Positions 17,584 through 26,280 of a stretch of DNA of 64,000 bases are shown piece after piece. Where the stretch lies: assembly GCF_005771565.1 (NCBI RefSeq), contig NZ_VAWA01000004.1, positions 155,010 to 219,009 of the forward strand, written 5' to 3'. Under the pieces are notes generated by a model. It was given only the letters and a program-made list of their open reading frames with translations, did no database searches and was not told where the DNA came from. The first letter of the stretch is position 1; each line of letters starts with the position of its first letter. The translations under genes were made by a program, and so were the position numbers. The stretch is from Nesterenkonia sphaerica (GTDB lineage Bacteria > Actinomycetota > Actinomycetes > Actinomycetales > Micrococcaceae).

Positions 17584-18560
17584 CCGCCACCGCTGAAAGC
17601 ACACGCAAGCAACGCCGCTCCTCCAAGAAGCCGCGCAGATCCGACCGCACCAAAGCCGAGATCCGCCTCGGCTGGCTGCTGGCCGGTCCGGCGTTCTTCG
17701 TGATGCTGGCGGTGACTGCCTACCCCATTGCCCAAGCCACCTTCGACTCGCTCTTCTCGTTCCGGCTCACCGCTCCCGACGAACGCTCGTTCGTCTTTCT
17801 CGACAACTACATTCTGCTGTTCTCCGACGGACTGTTCTGGCGGATCTTCGGCGTCACCCTGCTGATCACCGTCGTGACAGTCGCGGTAGAGCTGGTCCTG
17901 GGCTTCGCCCTGGCGCTGGTGATGCACCGGGCGCTGAAGTCGCTGCGCGGAGCGCTGCGCACCGCGATCCTGGTGCCCTACGGCATCATCACGGTAGTGT
18001 CCGCGTTCGCCTGGTACTACATGTTCGACATCAACTCCGGCTTCGTCAACAACTGGTTCAGCTGGGTCCCGGGCATCGACAGCGACCTCGACTGGTTCTC
18101 CAACTTCGGCACCGCGATCACCGTCATCATGGCCTCGGAGATCTGGAAGACCACACCCTTCATCGCGCTGCTGCTGCTGGCAGGTCTCGCTCAGGTCCCC
18201 GACGAACTCGTGGAAGCGGCCCGGGTGGACGGGGCCACCAAGGTCCAGCAGTTCACCCGCGTGATCATCCCGAACATGAAGGCAGCCATCATGGTCGCCG
18301 TCCTCTTCCGCGCCCTGGACGCCTTCCGCATCTTCGACAACGTGTTCATCATGACCGGTGGTGACGCCAATACCGAAGTGCTGGCCCTGCTGGCCTACCG
18401 CCAGTCGATCTCCCGACTGGAGATCGGCCTGGGCTCCGCGGTCTCCGTGGTGCTGTTCATCTGCGTGCTGCTGCTGTGCCTGCTGGCCGTCAAAGGATTC
18501 AGAGTGGACCTCGCCAGCGGCACTGATTCGTCCGGCGGCAAGAAACAAGGGGGGAAGTGA
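17580..18560 (+). CDS. Sugar ABC transporter permease, MalF/SugA type
   Basis: 326 residues. A basic Arg/Lys-rich N-terminus precedes six membrane helices. The coupling motif of binding-protein-dependent permeases is the EAARVDGATKVQQF segment near residue 215, where the permease contacts the ATPase. It starts at a GTG overlapping the stop of the binding-protein gene by 4 bp (GTGA), so translation is coupled. It pairs with the next permease to form the channel of the importer. Confidence 0.93.
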   Translation: MTATAESTRKQRRSSKKPRRSDRTKAEIRLGWLLAGPAFFVMLAVTAYPIAQATFDSLFSFRLTAPDERSFVFLDNYILLFSDGLFWRIFGVTLLITVVTVAVELVLGFALALVMHRALKSLRGALRTAILVPYGIITVVSAFAWYYMFDINSGFVNNWFSWVPGIDSDLDWFSNFGTAITVIMASEIWKTTPFIALLLLAGLAQVPDELVEAARVDGATKVQQFTRVIIPNMKAAIMVAVLFRALDAFRIFDNVFIMTGGDANTEVLALLAYRQSISRLEIGLGSAVSVVLFICVLLLCLLAVKGFRVDLASGTDSSGGKKQGGK

Positions 18561-19411
18561 TGGCAGGCTCCAAGGGCCTCACCGGCCGGCAGAAACTGGG
18601 CTGGGCGGTCGTCTCCGTCGTCGTTCTGGTCTACGCCCTCTTCCCGGTGGCGGCGATCTTCGCCAACAGTTTCAAAACGCAGGCAGACCTGGGGAACCCG
18701 TCCTTCTGGCCGAGGAACTGGACGCTGACCCACTACGAGATGATCTTCGTCGGCGGGGCCCAGGAACTGTTCCTGACCTCACTGCGCAACAGCATCGGCA
18801 TCACCCTGATCGCGACCTTCGTGGCCGTGGTGCTGGCGACCCTGTGCGCCTACGCCATCGCCCGGCTGAACTTCCCCGGCAAACGCATTATTCTCGGTGC
18901 AGCCCTGGCAGTCTCCATCTTCCCCGTCATCTCTGTGGTAACCCCGCTGTTCAACCTATGGCGGACCATCGGGCTGTATGACACCTGGCCGGGTCTGATC
19001 ATCCCCTACCTGTCGCTGACCCTGCCGATCTCCATTTGGACACTGTCCGCGTTCTTCCGGCAGATCCCCTGGGAATTGGAGCAGGCGGCCCAGGTGGACG
19101 GCGCCACCCAGTGGCAGGCCTTCCGCAAGGCGATCGTCCCGCTGGCCGCACCCGGGGTCTTCACCACCGCCATCCTCGCCTTCTTCATCGCCTGGAATGA
19201 CTTCGTCTACGGAATCTCACTGACCTCCACCGAAGCTGCGCGGCCGGTCCCGGCAGCGCTGGCGTTCTTCCAGGGCGCCAGCCAGTTCGAAGAACCCACC
19301 GGGGCAATTTCGGCCGCGGCGATCGTGGTAACTATCCCCGTCGTCGTACTAGTGCTGCTGTTCCAGCGGCGAATCGTCTCCGGCCTGACCCAGGGCGCGG
19401 TCAAGGGCTAG
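18560..19411 (+). CDS. Sugar ABC transporter permease, MalG/SugB type
   Basis: 283 residues with six membrane helices. The EAA-type coupling motif is EQAAQVDGATQWQAF near residue 175, and the IAWNDFVYG segment downstream is typical of MalG-like carbohydrate permeases. The ATG at 18560 is preferred (TGATG overlap with the upstream gene, GGGGGAAG upstream); a GTG three bases earlier is possible. It forms the second half of the channel. Confidence 0.93.
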   Translation: MAGSKGLTGRQKLGWAVVSVVVLVYALFPVAAIFANSFKTQADLGNPSFWPRNWTLTHYEMIFVGGAQELFLTSLRNSIGITLIATFVAVVLATLCAYAIARLNFPGKRIILGAALAVSIFPVISVVTPLFNLWRTIGLYDTWPGLIIPYLSLTLPISIWTLSAFFRQIPWELEQAAQVDGATQWQAFRKAIVPLAAPGVFTTAILAFFIAWNDFVYGISLTSTEAARPVPAALAFFQGASQFEEPTGAISAAAIVVTIPVVVLVLLFQRRIVSGLTQGAVKG

Positions 19412-19443
19412 GGCTTTCAAAGGCCAAGGAAAGGAAACGTCTC

Positions 19444-20700
19444 ATGGCATCGATCACGATGAAGAATATCGTCAAGGAGTACGACGACGGCTTCCCAGCG
19501 GTCAACGACATCTCCATAGATATCGAGGACGGGGAGTTCGTGATCCTCGTCGGCCCCTCCGGCTGCGGAAAGTCCACCTTGCTGCGCATGATCGTCGGCC
19601 TGGAGGACATCACCTCCGGTGAGATGCTCATCAACGGGGAACGCGTCAATGACAAGCCGCCGCGTGAGCGCAACCTGGCGATGGTCTTCCAGAACTATGC
19701 GCTCTATCCCCACCTGACCGTCTTTGAGAACATCGCCTTCCCGATGCGGCTGGCCAAAGGCCAGTTCAGCGATTCCGAAGTCAAGGAGAAGGTCCAAAAG
19801 GCCGCCGGGATGTTGGAGCTCACGGAGCACCTGGAGCGCAAACCTGCCAACCTCTCCGGCGGTCAGCGCCAACGCGTGGCGATGGGAAGAGCCATCGTCC
19901 GGGACGCCAACGCGTTCCTCTTTGACGAGCCGCTGAGCAACCTCGATGCCAAGCTGCGCGGACAGATGCGCGCCGAGATCTCTCAGCTGCAGCGCAGGCT
20001 CAACACCACCAGTGTGTATGTCACCCACGACCAGACGGAGGCGATGACGCTCGGTGACCGCGTCGCAGTGCTGAAGAAGGGGCTGTTGCAGCAGATCGCC
20101 TCGCCCCGAGAACTGTACGAACAGCCTGCGAACCTCTTCGTGGCAGGGTTCATCGGCGCGCCCTCGATGAACTTCCTGCCCGGCACCGTGGAGGATGGTC
20201 CGGTCGGATCCATGAGCCTGAACACGCCGCTGGGCTCCATCGAGCTGCCCGAGGAGCTGGCCGCCGCCGGCAAAGGCAGGGACATTGTGCTGGCAGGCAT
20301 CCGCCCCGAGTTCTTCGCCGAGGCCTCCACGGTGGATGAGAGCAAGCGGGGCCGAGGGTCGATCGTCCGGGCAGAGCTGACCCACGTGGAATGGCTGGGC
20401 AACGAGCAGTACGGCTACATCAGCTATGAGAACGACCCCCGTGTGGTCGACACCCTGCAGAACCTGGCACATGACATGGATGCCGATGACCTGCGCACAC
20501 AGCTGGTGGTCGCGCTCGACGCCACCTCTCGGGTCCGCGGTGGTGACTCCGCGGACCTGTGGGTCGACACCCGGCGCATCCACCTGTTCGATCCCTCCAC
20601 GGGCGAGAACCTCACCCGTGATGAAGAGGCCGGTGCGGAGCTGACTCGCCTGGCGGCCGAGGACCGCAAACGCGACCGGGAGAGAACCGCCGCCGACTGA
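19444..20700 (+). CDS. Sugar ABC transporter ATPase, UgpC/MsmK/SugC type
   Basis: 418 residues. Walker A GPSGCGKST near residue 37, Q-loop near 83, signature LSGGQRQRV near 138, Walker B LFDEPLSNLD near 158 and H-loop in YVTHDQ near 190. The C-terminal ~170 residues are the regulatory TOBE-type domain of the MalK class. It powers the two permeases above. The C-terminus is longer than SugC by an acidic/basic tail. In many actinobacteria one such ATPase serves several importers. Confidence 0.95.
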   Translation: MASITMKNIVKEYDDGFPAVNDISIDIEDGEFVILVGPSGCGKSTLLRMIVGLEDITSGEMLINGERVNDKPPRERNLAMVFQNYALYPHLTVFENIAFPMRLAKGQFSDSEVKEKVQKAAGMLELTEHLERKPANLSGGQRQRVAMGRAIVRDANAFLFDEPLSNLDAKLRGQMRAEISQLQRRLNTTSVYVTHDQTEAMTLGDRVAVLKKGLLQQIASPRELYEQPANLFVAGFIGAPSMNFLPGTVEDGPVGSMSLNTPLGSIELPEELAAAGKGRDIVLAGIRPEFFAEASTVDESKRGRGSIVRAELTHVEWLGNEQYGYISYENDPRVVDTLQNLAHDMDADDLRTQLVVALDATSRVRGGDSADLWVDTRRIHLFDPSTGENLTRDEEAGAELTRLAAEDRKRDRERTAAD

Positions 20701-20770
20701 CCCCGGGCTCTGCCGCAGGGGTGCTAAGTTGTACTCGGAACCATTTCCCGTGATGAGAAGGAGCGCCCTG

Positions 20771-21157
20771 ATGAGCAACATTCCCGCAGATCTGAAGTAC
20801 AGCGCCGAGCACGAATGGATTGGCGCAGCAGACGCCGAGGGTGTCGTTCGCATCGGAATCACGGACTTCGCTCAGGATGCGCTCGGTGAAGTGGTTTACG
20901 TGGAGCACCCCGAAGTGGGTGCCGCTGTCTCAGCCGGCGACGTCGTCGGCGAGGTGGAGTCCACCAAATCGGTCTCCGACATCTACGCTCCGGTCACCGG
21001 AGAGGTCACTGCGGTCAATTCCACGCTGGATGATCAGCCCCAGACCATCAACTCCGACCCTTACGGCGAGGGATGGCTCTTCGAGGTCAAACTCTCCGAC
21101 GCCTCCGAGACTGACAGCCTGCTCAGCGCCGAGGACTACACCCAGCAGGTGGGCTGA
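20771..21157 (+). CDS. gcvH: Glycine cleavage system H protein
   Basis: About 128 residues from the ATG at 20771, with AAGGAG upstream; the frame is open earlier but not GcvH-like. The lipoylated Lys is K66 in GEVESTKSVSDIYAP. GcvH shuttles the aminomethyl group between the P, T and L proteins; none of those is in this window. Its place before garA and two merR genes matches the mycobacterial Rv1826-Rv1830 order, suggesting that the gene is kept here for this neighbourhood. Confidence 0.95.
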   Translation: MSNIPADLKYSAEHEWIGAADAEGVVRIGITDFAQDALGEVVYVEHPEVGAAVSAGDVVGEVESTKSVSDIYAPVTGEVTAVNSTLDDQPQTINSDPYGEGWLFEVKLSDASETDSLLSAEDYTQQVG

Positions 21158-21269
21158 ACCGCCCCAGCTGTTATATAGTTGTTATCCTCACTTCGGACCT
21201 GACCCTGCGGGCGGTCCGTCGGCCATCACAGGTGCAGTCGCACCCCACATGCACAGAGAGGAGGGCCAG

Positions 21270-21710
21270 GTGACTGAGCAGCACAAGAAGCAGCAGCCCG
21301 TCCCAGAGAGCGCGTCGGAGACCACCTCGGTGGCTCTGCCGCCGGCCAACTTGGGTCCCCTGGAAGCTCACCTCTCGGAGCAGGACATTGCCGCCATCAG
21401 TGCCCTGCCGAAGAGTTCTGCGCTGCTGATCGCGCACACCGGAGCCAACCAAGGTGCACGATTCCTGCTGGACAAGGATGAGATCACCGTAGGACGGCAC
21501 CCCGAAGCTGACATCTTCCTCGACGATGTCACCGTCTCGCGGCGGCATGTGCGGATCGTCCGGGGGCAGGGCGGGTTCGAGGTACTGGATTTGGGAAGTC
21601 TCAACGGCACCTACGTCAATAACGACCGGGTGGACCGCTACCGGCTGTGCACCAATGACGAGGTTCAGGTCGGGAAGTTCCGCCTGACTTTCTACTCCGG
21701 AGGCAGCTGA
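21270..21710 (+). CDS. garA: GarA/OdhI-type FHA-domain regulator of 2-oxoglutarate metabolism
   Basis: 146 residues from the GTG at 21270 (GGAGGGCC upstream). The N-terminal tail carries ETTSV (Thr18, Thr19), the phosphorylation motif of GarA and OdhI. The C-terminal FHA domain has TVGRHPEADI, VSRRHVRI and SLNGTYVNN. In related species the unphosphorylated protein inhibits 2-oxoglutarate dehydrogenase and NAD-glutamate dehydrogenase and activates glutamate synthase; kinase PknB/PknG phosphorylation at the ETTS site makes it fold onto its own FHA domain and release the enzymes. The motif match makes the same role likely. Confidence 0.93.
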   Translation: MTEQHKKQQPVPESASETTSVALPPANLGPLEAHLSEQDIAAISALPKSSALLIAHTGANQGARFLLDKDEITVGRHPEADIFLDDVTVSRRHVRIVRGQGGFEVLDLGSLNGTYVNNDRVDRYRLCTNDEVQVGKFRLTFYSGGS

Positions 21711-21808
21711 ACCCTCCGGGGAGTGACAAATGACTGATCTTCGGCGACTCGCACGATATTCTGAGGCTGACTTCTTTCCTTCCCCTGAACCTGAAAGAGG
21801 ATGCGCCC

Positions 21809-22564
21809 GTGAGTGCAACACCTGCTCGTCAGCCTAAACCGGCGGCGAAGGCCGGGCCCGCAGATACCCATGTCTTCACCATTTCGGAAGTGCTGCGTGA
21901 ACTCCAGCGCGAGTTTCCGGACCTCTCAGCATCGAAGCTGAGGTTCCTCGAAGAGCGGGACCTGGTGGAGCCGGCCAGAACCCAATCCGGCTACCGCAAA
22001 TACTCGGCATCCGACGTCGAACGCCTGCGTTTTATTTTGGCGCTGCAGCGGGACCGCTATATGCCCCTGGATGTCATCAAACAGACGATGGACGCCATCG
22101 ACGTCGGCGAGCAGCCGGAGGCGCTGCCGGAGTCAGCACCGGTGGGTCCCAAGGAGGTCACCGGGGAACTCGCCGCCCAGATCACCGGGCGCAGCCGCCC
22201 GATGAGCCGCAAAGAGCTGCGCGCCCTCTCCGGTGCCACCCGGGGCATGCTGGACACTCTGGAGAAGTTCCGCATCATCAGCGCCGACGTTCAGGGCAAC
22301 TACAGCCATCACGATCTCAAAGCAGTCAAAGCCGTCCGGGTCCTGGCTCGTTACGGCCTGGAGCCCAAGCACCTGGTGACGCTGCGCCGTTCCGCAGATG
22401 CGGAGCTTGACCTCATCGGACGGGCCATGGCCCCGCATGCGGCCCGGAAGGACGCCGCGGCACGGGCCCGGGTCGCCGAATCCTCCAAAGAGATGCTGCA
22501 GTGCCTGAAGGATCTGCGCGCCTCCATCATGGACGCCGCTGTGGAGCGAATCGACCGCCGGTAG
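21809..22564 (+). CDS. MerR-family regulator, FtsR (Rv1828) type
   Basis: 251 residues. An N-terminal winged helix with VLRELQREFPDLSASKLRFLEERDLV and GYRKYSASDVERLRFIL is the MerR fold; a second helix-turn-helix-like segment (MSRKELRALSGATRGMLD) and a helical C-terminus follow, as in Rv1828. In Corynebacterium the homologue FtsR activates ftsZ, and this is the likely role. It uses GTG with AAAGAGGA upstream and lies between garA and the DUF151 nuclease gene, the conserved order. No effector Cys is apparent. Confidence 0.85.
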   Translation: MSATPARQPKPAAKAGPADTHVFTISEVLRELQREFPDLSASKLRFLEERDLVEPARTQSGYRKYSASDVERLRFILALQRDRYMPLDVIKQTMDAIDVGEQPEALPESAPVGPKEVTGELAAQITGRSRPMSRKELRALSGATRGMLDTLEKFRIISADVQGNYSHHDLKAVKAVRVLARYGLEPKHLVTLRRSADAELDLIGRAMAPHAARKDAAARARVAESSKEMLQCLKDLRASIMDAAVERIDRR

Positions 22565-22622
22565 CCCTCCGAGGGGCCCGTAGGGGGTCCATCCCTCCGC
22601 CGTTCCGGCATACACTGGAAGT

Positions 22623-23180
22623 ATGGAGGACCCGCAGGTGCAGCTCGAGGTGGTGGGTGTTCGGGTGGAACTGCCCAGCAATCAGCCTGTGCTCATCCTG
22701 CGCGGGGTAGATCCGGGGACTGAGAACCTCCACGTGGCCGTGGTGGTGGGACCTGCCGAAGCGGCCGCCGTCGCCCGGGCCTTGCAGGGGGAGGTGCCAC
22801 CGCGCCCCATGACTCATGATCTGCTCACCACTGTGCTGGAGAGCTGGGGCCGCGGGATCGGCGGGGTGGAGATCAGGCTCCTGGACAGCAGCACCTACGC
22901 CGGCTCGCTCCGGCTCAACAGCGGCACCACCATCGACGCCCGCGCCTCCGACGCCATCGCGGTGGCCGTGCGGGCTCAGTGTCCGATCAGCATGGCTCGG
23001 ACCACCTTGGAGGCGGTCTCTGTGACTCCCCGCTACCGTTCCTCGTCCAGCGAGCCGTCACCGGGGGCCAGCCCCGAGGCCCAGCAGCTCGCCGGCCGCG
23101 GCCCCATCTCCGAGGATGAGATCCGCGAGTTTCAGAAGTTCCTCTCTGAGGCTGACCCCGAAGACTTTGACAGGTCATGA
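22623..23180 (+). CDS. Bifunctional nuclease family protein (DUF151, Rv1829 type)
   Basis: 185 residues. The DUF151 core spans about 5-135: the segment RPMTHDLLTTVLESWG and the SDAIAVAVRA segment are the conserved features. Plant and bacterial members have been described with RNase and DNase activity, but the physiological role in actinobacteria is unknown. A charged, disordered C-terminal tail (after ~135) ends with an acidic EFQKFLSEADPEDF helix. It sits between two merR genes exactly as Rv1829 sits between Rv1828 and Rv1830. Confidence 0.85.
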   Translation: MEDPQVQLEVVGVRVELPSNQPVLILRGVDPGTENLHVAVVVGPAEAAAVARALQGEVPPRPMTHDLLTTVLESWGRGIGGVEIRLLDSSTYAGSLRLNSGTTIDARASDAIAVAVRAQCPISMARTTLEAVSVTPRYRSSSSEPSPGASPEAQQLAGRGPISEDEIREFQKFLSEADPEDFDRS

Positions 23181-23286
23181 GACACGCCGAGCCGGAGTGC
23201 ACCTGTCACCACATCCCGACGTGGCGCGGATAGACTGGCACTATCATCCGCAGCTACGTGACGCACACCACCAGAGAGGTGCCTGA

Positions 23287-23898
23287 GTGAAGGACCAACG
23301 CGCTGAACTACCGCGCACCCGCCAGCACTCCCGCCCCACGGCTCAGGACACCCTGTTTGACGACGGACTTCCTGACCTGGATGAGGACATGGGCTACCGC
23401 GGCCCGGTAGCGTGTTCGGCCGCCGGCATCACCTACCGCCAGCTGGACTACTGGGCGCGGACTAAGTTGGTCGAGCCCTCTCTGCGCAACGCCTCCGGGT
23501 CCGGGTCGGCCCGGCTCTACTCCTTCCGGGACGTGCTGGTGCTGAAGGTGGTCAAGCGGCTGCTGGACACCGGGGTGTCACTGCAGCAGATCCGCGCGGC
23601 GATCGAGCACCTGCGCGAGCGCGGGGTCGAGGATCTCGCAGAAATCACCCTGATGTCTGACGGTGCCAGCGTGTACGAATGCACCTCCACGGACGAAGTC
23701 ATCGACCTGGTCCAAGGTGGCCAGGGCGTCTTCGGAATCGCCGTGGGCCGAGTCTGGCGTGAGGTCGAAGGCAGCCTTGCAGAGCTGCCCAGGGAACGCA
23801 GCGAAGCCGCTGAGAGCGCGGAGGCAGCCCCGGCCGCCACCCCACCGGCCATGGATGAGCTGTCACAGTTGCGCGCCAAGCGCCAGCAGGCCTCCTGA
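23287..23898 (+). CDS. MerR-family regulator, Rv1830 type
   Basis: 203 residues. The N-terminal ~35 residues are a polar extension; the MerR winged helix follows with SAAGITYRQLDYWARTKLV and LYSFRDVLVLKVVKRLLD. The C-terminus is short and Ala/Glu-rich. The mycobacterial homologue is a transcription factor tied to cell division and growth. It starts at a GTG after GAGAGGTGCCT. A separate promoter is likely because 106 bp separate it from the nuclease gene. Confidence 0.85.
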   Translation: MKDQRAELPRTRQHSRPTAQDTLFDDGLPDLDEDMGYRGPVACSAAGITYRQLDYWARTKLVEPSLRNASGSGSARLYSFRDVLVLKVVKRLLDTGVSLQQIRAAIEHLRERGVEDLAEITLMSDGASVYECTSTDEVIDLVQGGQGVFGIAVGRVWREVEGSLAELPRERSEAAESAEAAPAATPPAMDELSQLRAKRQQAS

Positions 23899-23965
23899 TC
23901 GAGGCTTCCCCCGACCGCAGCGCACAGGTTCTGCTGTGCTGCCCCTCCAGCATTAGGATGGACCC

Positions 23966-24772
23966 GTGCAGATTCTCAGTGTCTCCAGTCTGAAAGGCGG
24001 GGTCGGCAAGACCTCGGTCACCATGGGTTTGGCGTCGGCGGCCCTCCACGGGGGCGTCAGGACCCTGGTCATCGACCTGGATCCGCACGCCGATGCCACC
24101 ACAGGCCTGAACGTCTCGCGCGGCGCCGGCCGGGAGGCGGCCCAGCTGCTGAAGGAGTCGCGCAAGGCCAGCATCTCAGACCACGTGGTCCGCTCCGGCT
24201 GGGTGGATCTGATGGATGCCAAGCAGCAGAAGACCGCTGTGCTCGACGTCGTGGTCGGCTCAGCGCTCTCCGCCACCTTTGACCGCCCAGACATTCGTCC
24301 CCGAGACATGAAACGGCTGAAGACCCTGCTGAGCAGAGTCAGCGGGTATGACCTGGTGCTCGTGGATTGCCCGCCGTCACTGTCCGGGCTGACCAGGATC
24401 GCCTGGGCGGCAGCCCACCAGGTGCTGCTGGTCGCTGAGCCCTCCCTGTTCTCCGTAGCCGGCACCGAACGCACCATGCGCGCCATCCGGATGTTCTCCA
24501 ATGAGTTCGCCCCCCAGCTCACCCAGGCAGGGGTGGTGGTGAACAGGGCGCGGGCCGACTCGGCCGAACATGAGTACCGGCTGCTGGAGATGGAGCGCCT
24601 CTACTCGGACAAGCTCCTGCTTCCGGTGCTGGAGGAAAACCCGCATTGGCAGCAGATCCAGGGTGCGGCCTACCCGGTCCACCAGTGGCCGGGCGACCAG
24701 GTGCGGGATATGGCGAAGAGCTTCGATGAGATCCTCAAGCAGCTGGTCCCCGCCAAGAGTCTCACCTCGTGA
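23966..24772 (+). CDS. ParA/MinD-like P-loop ATPase
   Basis: 268 residues. The deviant Walker A is KGGVGKTSV (~10-18), Walker A' is VIDLDPHADAT (~35-45) and Walker B is VLVDCPPSL near 132. Proteins of this type position DNA or large complexes on the nucleoid; no parB gene or parS-like site is adjacent, and the gene overlaps mycothione reductase by 4 bp, so it is not the chromosome-partition ParA by context. It may position another cargo. The cargo is not indicated by the sequence. Confidence 0.88.
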   Translation: MQILSVSSLKGGVGKTSVTMGLASAALHGGVRTLVIDLDPHADATTGLNVSRGAGREAAQLLKESRKASISDHVVRSGWVDLMDAKQQKTAVLDVVVGSALSATFDRPDIRPRDMKRLKTLLSRVSGYDLVLVDCPPSLSGLTRIAWAAAHQVLLVAEPSLFSVAGTERTMRAIRMFSNEFAPQLTQAGVVVNRARADSAEHEYRLLEMERLYSDKLLLPVLEENPHWQQIQGAAYPVHQWPGDQVRDMAKSFDEILKQLVPAKSLTS

Positions 24773-26211
24773 GGCCCGGCACTCCCTATGACCTGGCCAT
24801 CATTGGGTCCGGCTCCGGGAATTCGCTGATCACGCCTTATTGGGATGATAAGCGGGTGGTCTTGGCTGACCAGGGCATCCCGCACACCGGTGCTTTCGGC
24901 GGAACCTGCCTCAACGTCGGGTGCATCCCTACCAAGATGTACGTCCGCCCCGCGGCGCTGGCACGCTCACCGGAGGAGGCCGCCCGTCTGGGGGTGGAAC
25001 TCTGCGAGGCGCAGGCCGACTGGCCACGCATCCGGGACCGGATCTTCGGCCGGATTGACGCGATCTCCGAGGCAGGCCGCGAGTACCGCGAGCGGCTGGA
25101 GCATGTGGATCTGATCTCGGAACGAGTCACCCTCACTGGCCCCCGATCGTTCCGCACCGCCTCCGGTGCGGAAGCCTCCGCCGAGCAGATGGTGATCGCC
25201 GCTGGCTCCCGCCCGGTGATTCCTGAGGTCCCGGGCACCGGGCTGCCCCAGGTGCACACCTCGGAGACCATCATGCGGATTCCGCAGCTGCCGGAGAAGA
25301 TCCTCATTGTCGGCGGCGGATACATCGCCTGCGAGTTCGCCGGCATTTTCTCCGGACTCGGATCCGAGGTCATCCAAGTCAATCGCAGCGTCGGGCTGAT
25401 GAACCAGCTCGATGCCGAGATTGCTGCCGCCTACTCCGCCCAGGCGGAGGCGAACTGGACGGTCCACTACCAACGGACCTTGGCCGGCGTCGTCGAAGAT
25501 GCCCACGGCAGGGCAGTAGCGCAGCTGGTGACCAGTGACGGCCGTATCGAAGAGATCACTGCTGATGTGGTGCTCCTGGCCATCGGACGGGTGCCCAACA
25601 GCGACGCCGTCGGTGCGGCCGAGGCAGGCCTGGACATTCACCCGGACGGGAGGATCGCGGTCGATGAGTACCTGCGCGTGCAGCAGGATGGCGCGCCGGT
25701 CGAGGGCGTCTACGCCATCGGGGACATCTCCTCACCGCCCATGCTCAAGCACGTGGCCAACCACGAGGCGCGGGTCGCGGCGCACAATCTGGAGCACCCG
25801 CAGCACCTGCGGCGAGTCCGGCATGAGGTCATCCCCGCCGCGATCTTCTCTCACCCGGAGATCGCCCACGTCGGGCTCACCGAGGACCAAGCGGCGCAGC
25901 AGGTCGGGGCCGAGCACCTGACGGTGAAGACACAGCGCTACGCCGACACCGCCTATGGCTGGGCCATGGAGGACCAGTACGGGATCATGAAGGTGATCGC
26001 TGATTCCCGCAACGGGCAGATCCTGGGCGCACACGCCATGGGCTACCACTCCTCGAACCTGATCCAGCCCATCATCCACGCCATGAGCTTCGGCCAGGAT
26101 GCCTACACGGCAGCCCGCGGCCAGTACTGGATCCACCCGGCCCTGATGGAGGTCACCGAGAACGCCCTGCTGGGTCTCGACGTGCCGGCACCGCCCGACG
26201 CCCCGCTGTAG
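24769..26211 (+). CDS. mtr: Mycothione reductase
   Basis: 480 residues of the pyridine nucleotide-disulfide oxidoreductase family. FAD motif GSGSGN near residue 13, the redox-active Cys pair in GGTCLNVGCIPTKM near 46-51, NAD(P)H motif GGGYIACEFAG near 182, and the C-terminal His-Pro-(T) base segment WIHPALMEV near 462. The N-terminal YDLAIIGSGSGNSL differs from generic glutathione reductases and matches Mtr. It reduces mycothiol disulfide, maintaining the actinobacterial thiol pool. It overlaps the ParA-like gene by 4 bp and is followed by a DsbA-like gene. Confidence 0.92.
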   Translation: MRPGTPYDLAIIGSGSGNSLITPYWDDKRVVLADQGIPHTGAFGGTCLNVGCIPTKMYVRPAALARSPEEAARLGVELCEAQADWPRIRDRIFGRIDAISEAGREYRERLEHVDLISERVTLTGPRSFRTASGAEASAEQMVIAAGSRPVIPEVPGTGLPQVHTSETIMRIPQLPEKILIVGGGYIACEFAGIFSGLGSEVIQVNRSVGLMNQLDAEIAAAYSAQAEANWTVHYQRTLAGVVEDAHGRAVAQLVTSDGRIEEITADVVLLAIGRVPNSDAVGAAEAGLDIHPDGRIAVDEYLRVQQDGAPVEGVYAIGDISSPPMLKHVANHEARVAAHNLEHPQHLRRVRHEVIPAAIFSHPEIAHVGLTEDQAAQQVGAEHLTVKTQRYADTAYGWAMEDQYGIMKVIADSRNGQILGAHAMGYHSSNLIQPIIHAMSFGQDAYTAARGQYWIHPALMEVTENALLGLDVPAPPDAPL

Positions 26212-26280
26212 CGGAATGACTGGGACCGGTGTCCGGTTGGCATGGGAGGAACCCCTGTAAGCTGACTGAAAGGACCTCAA

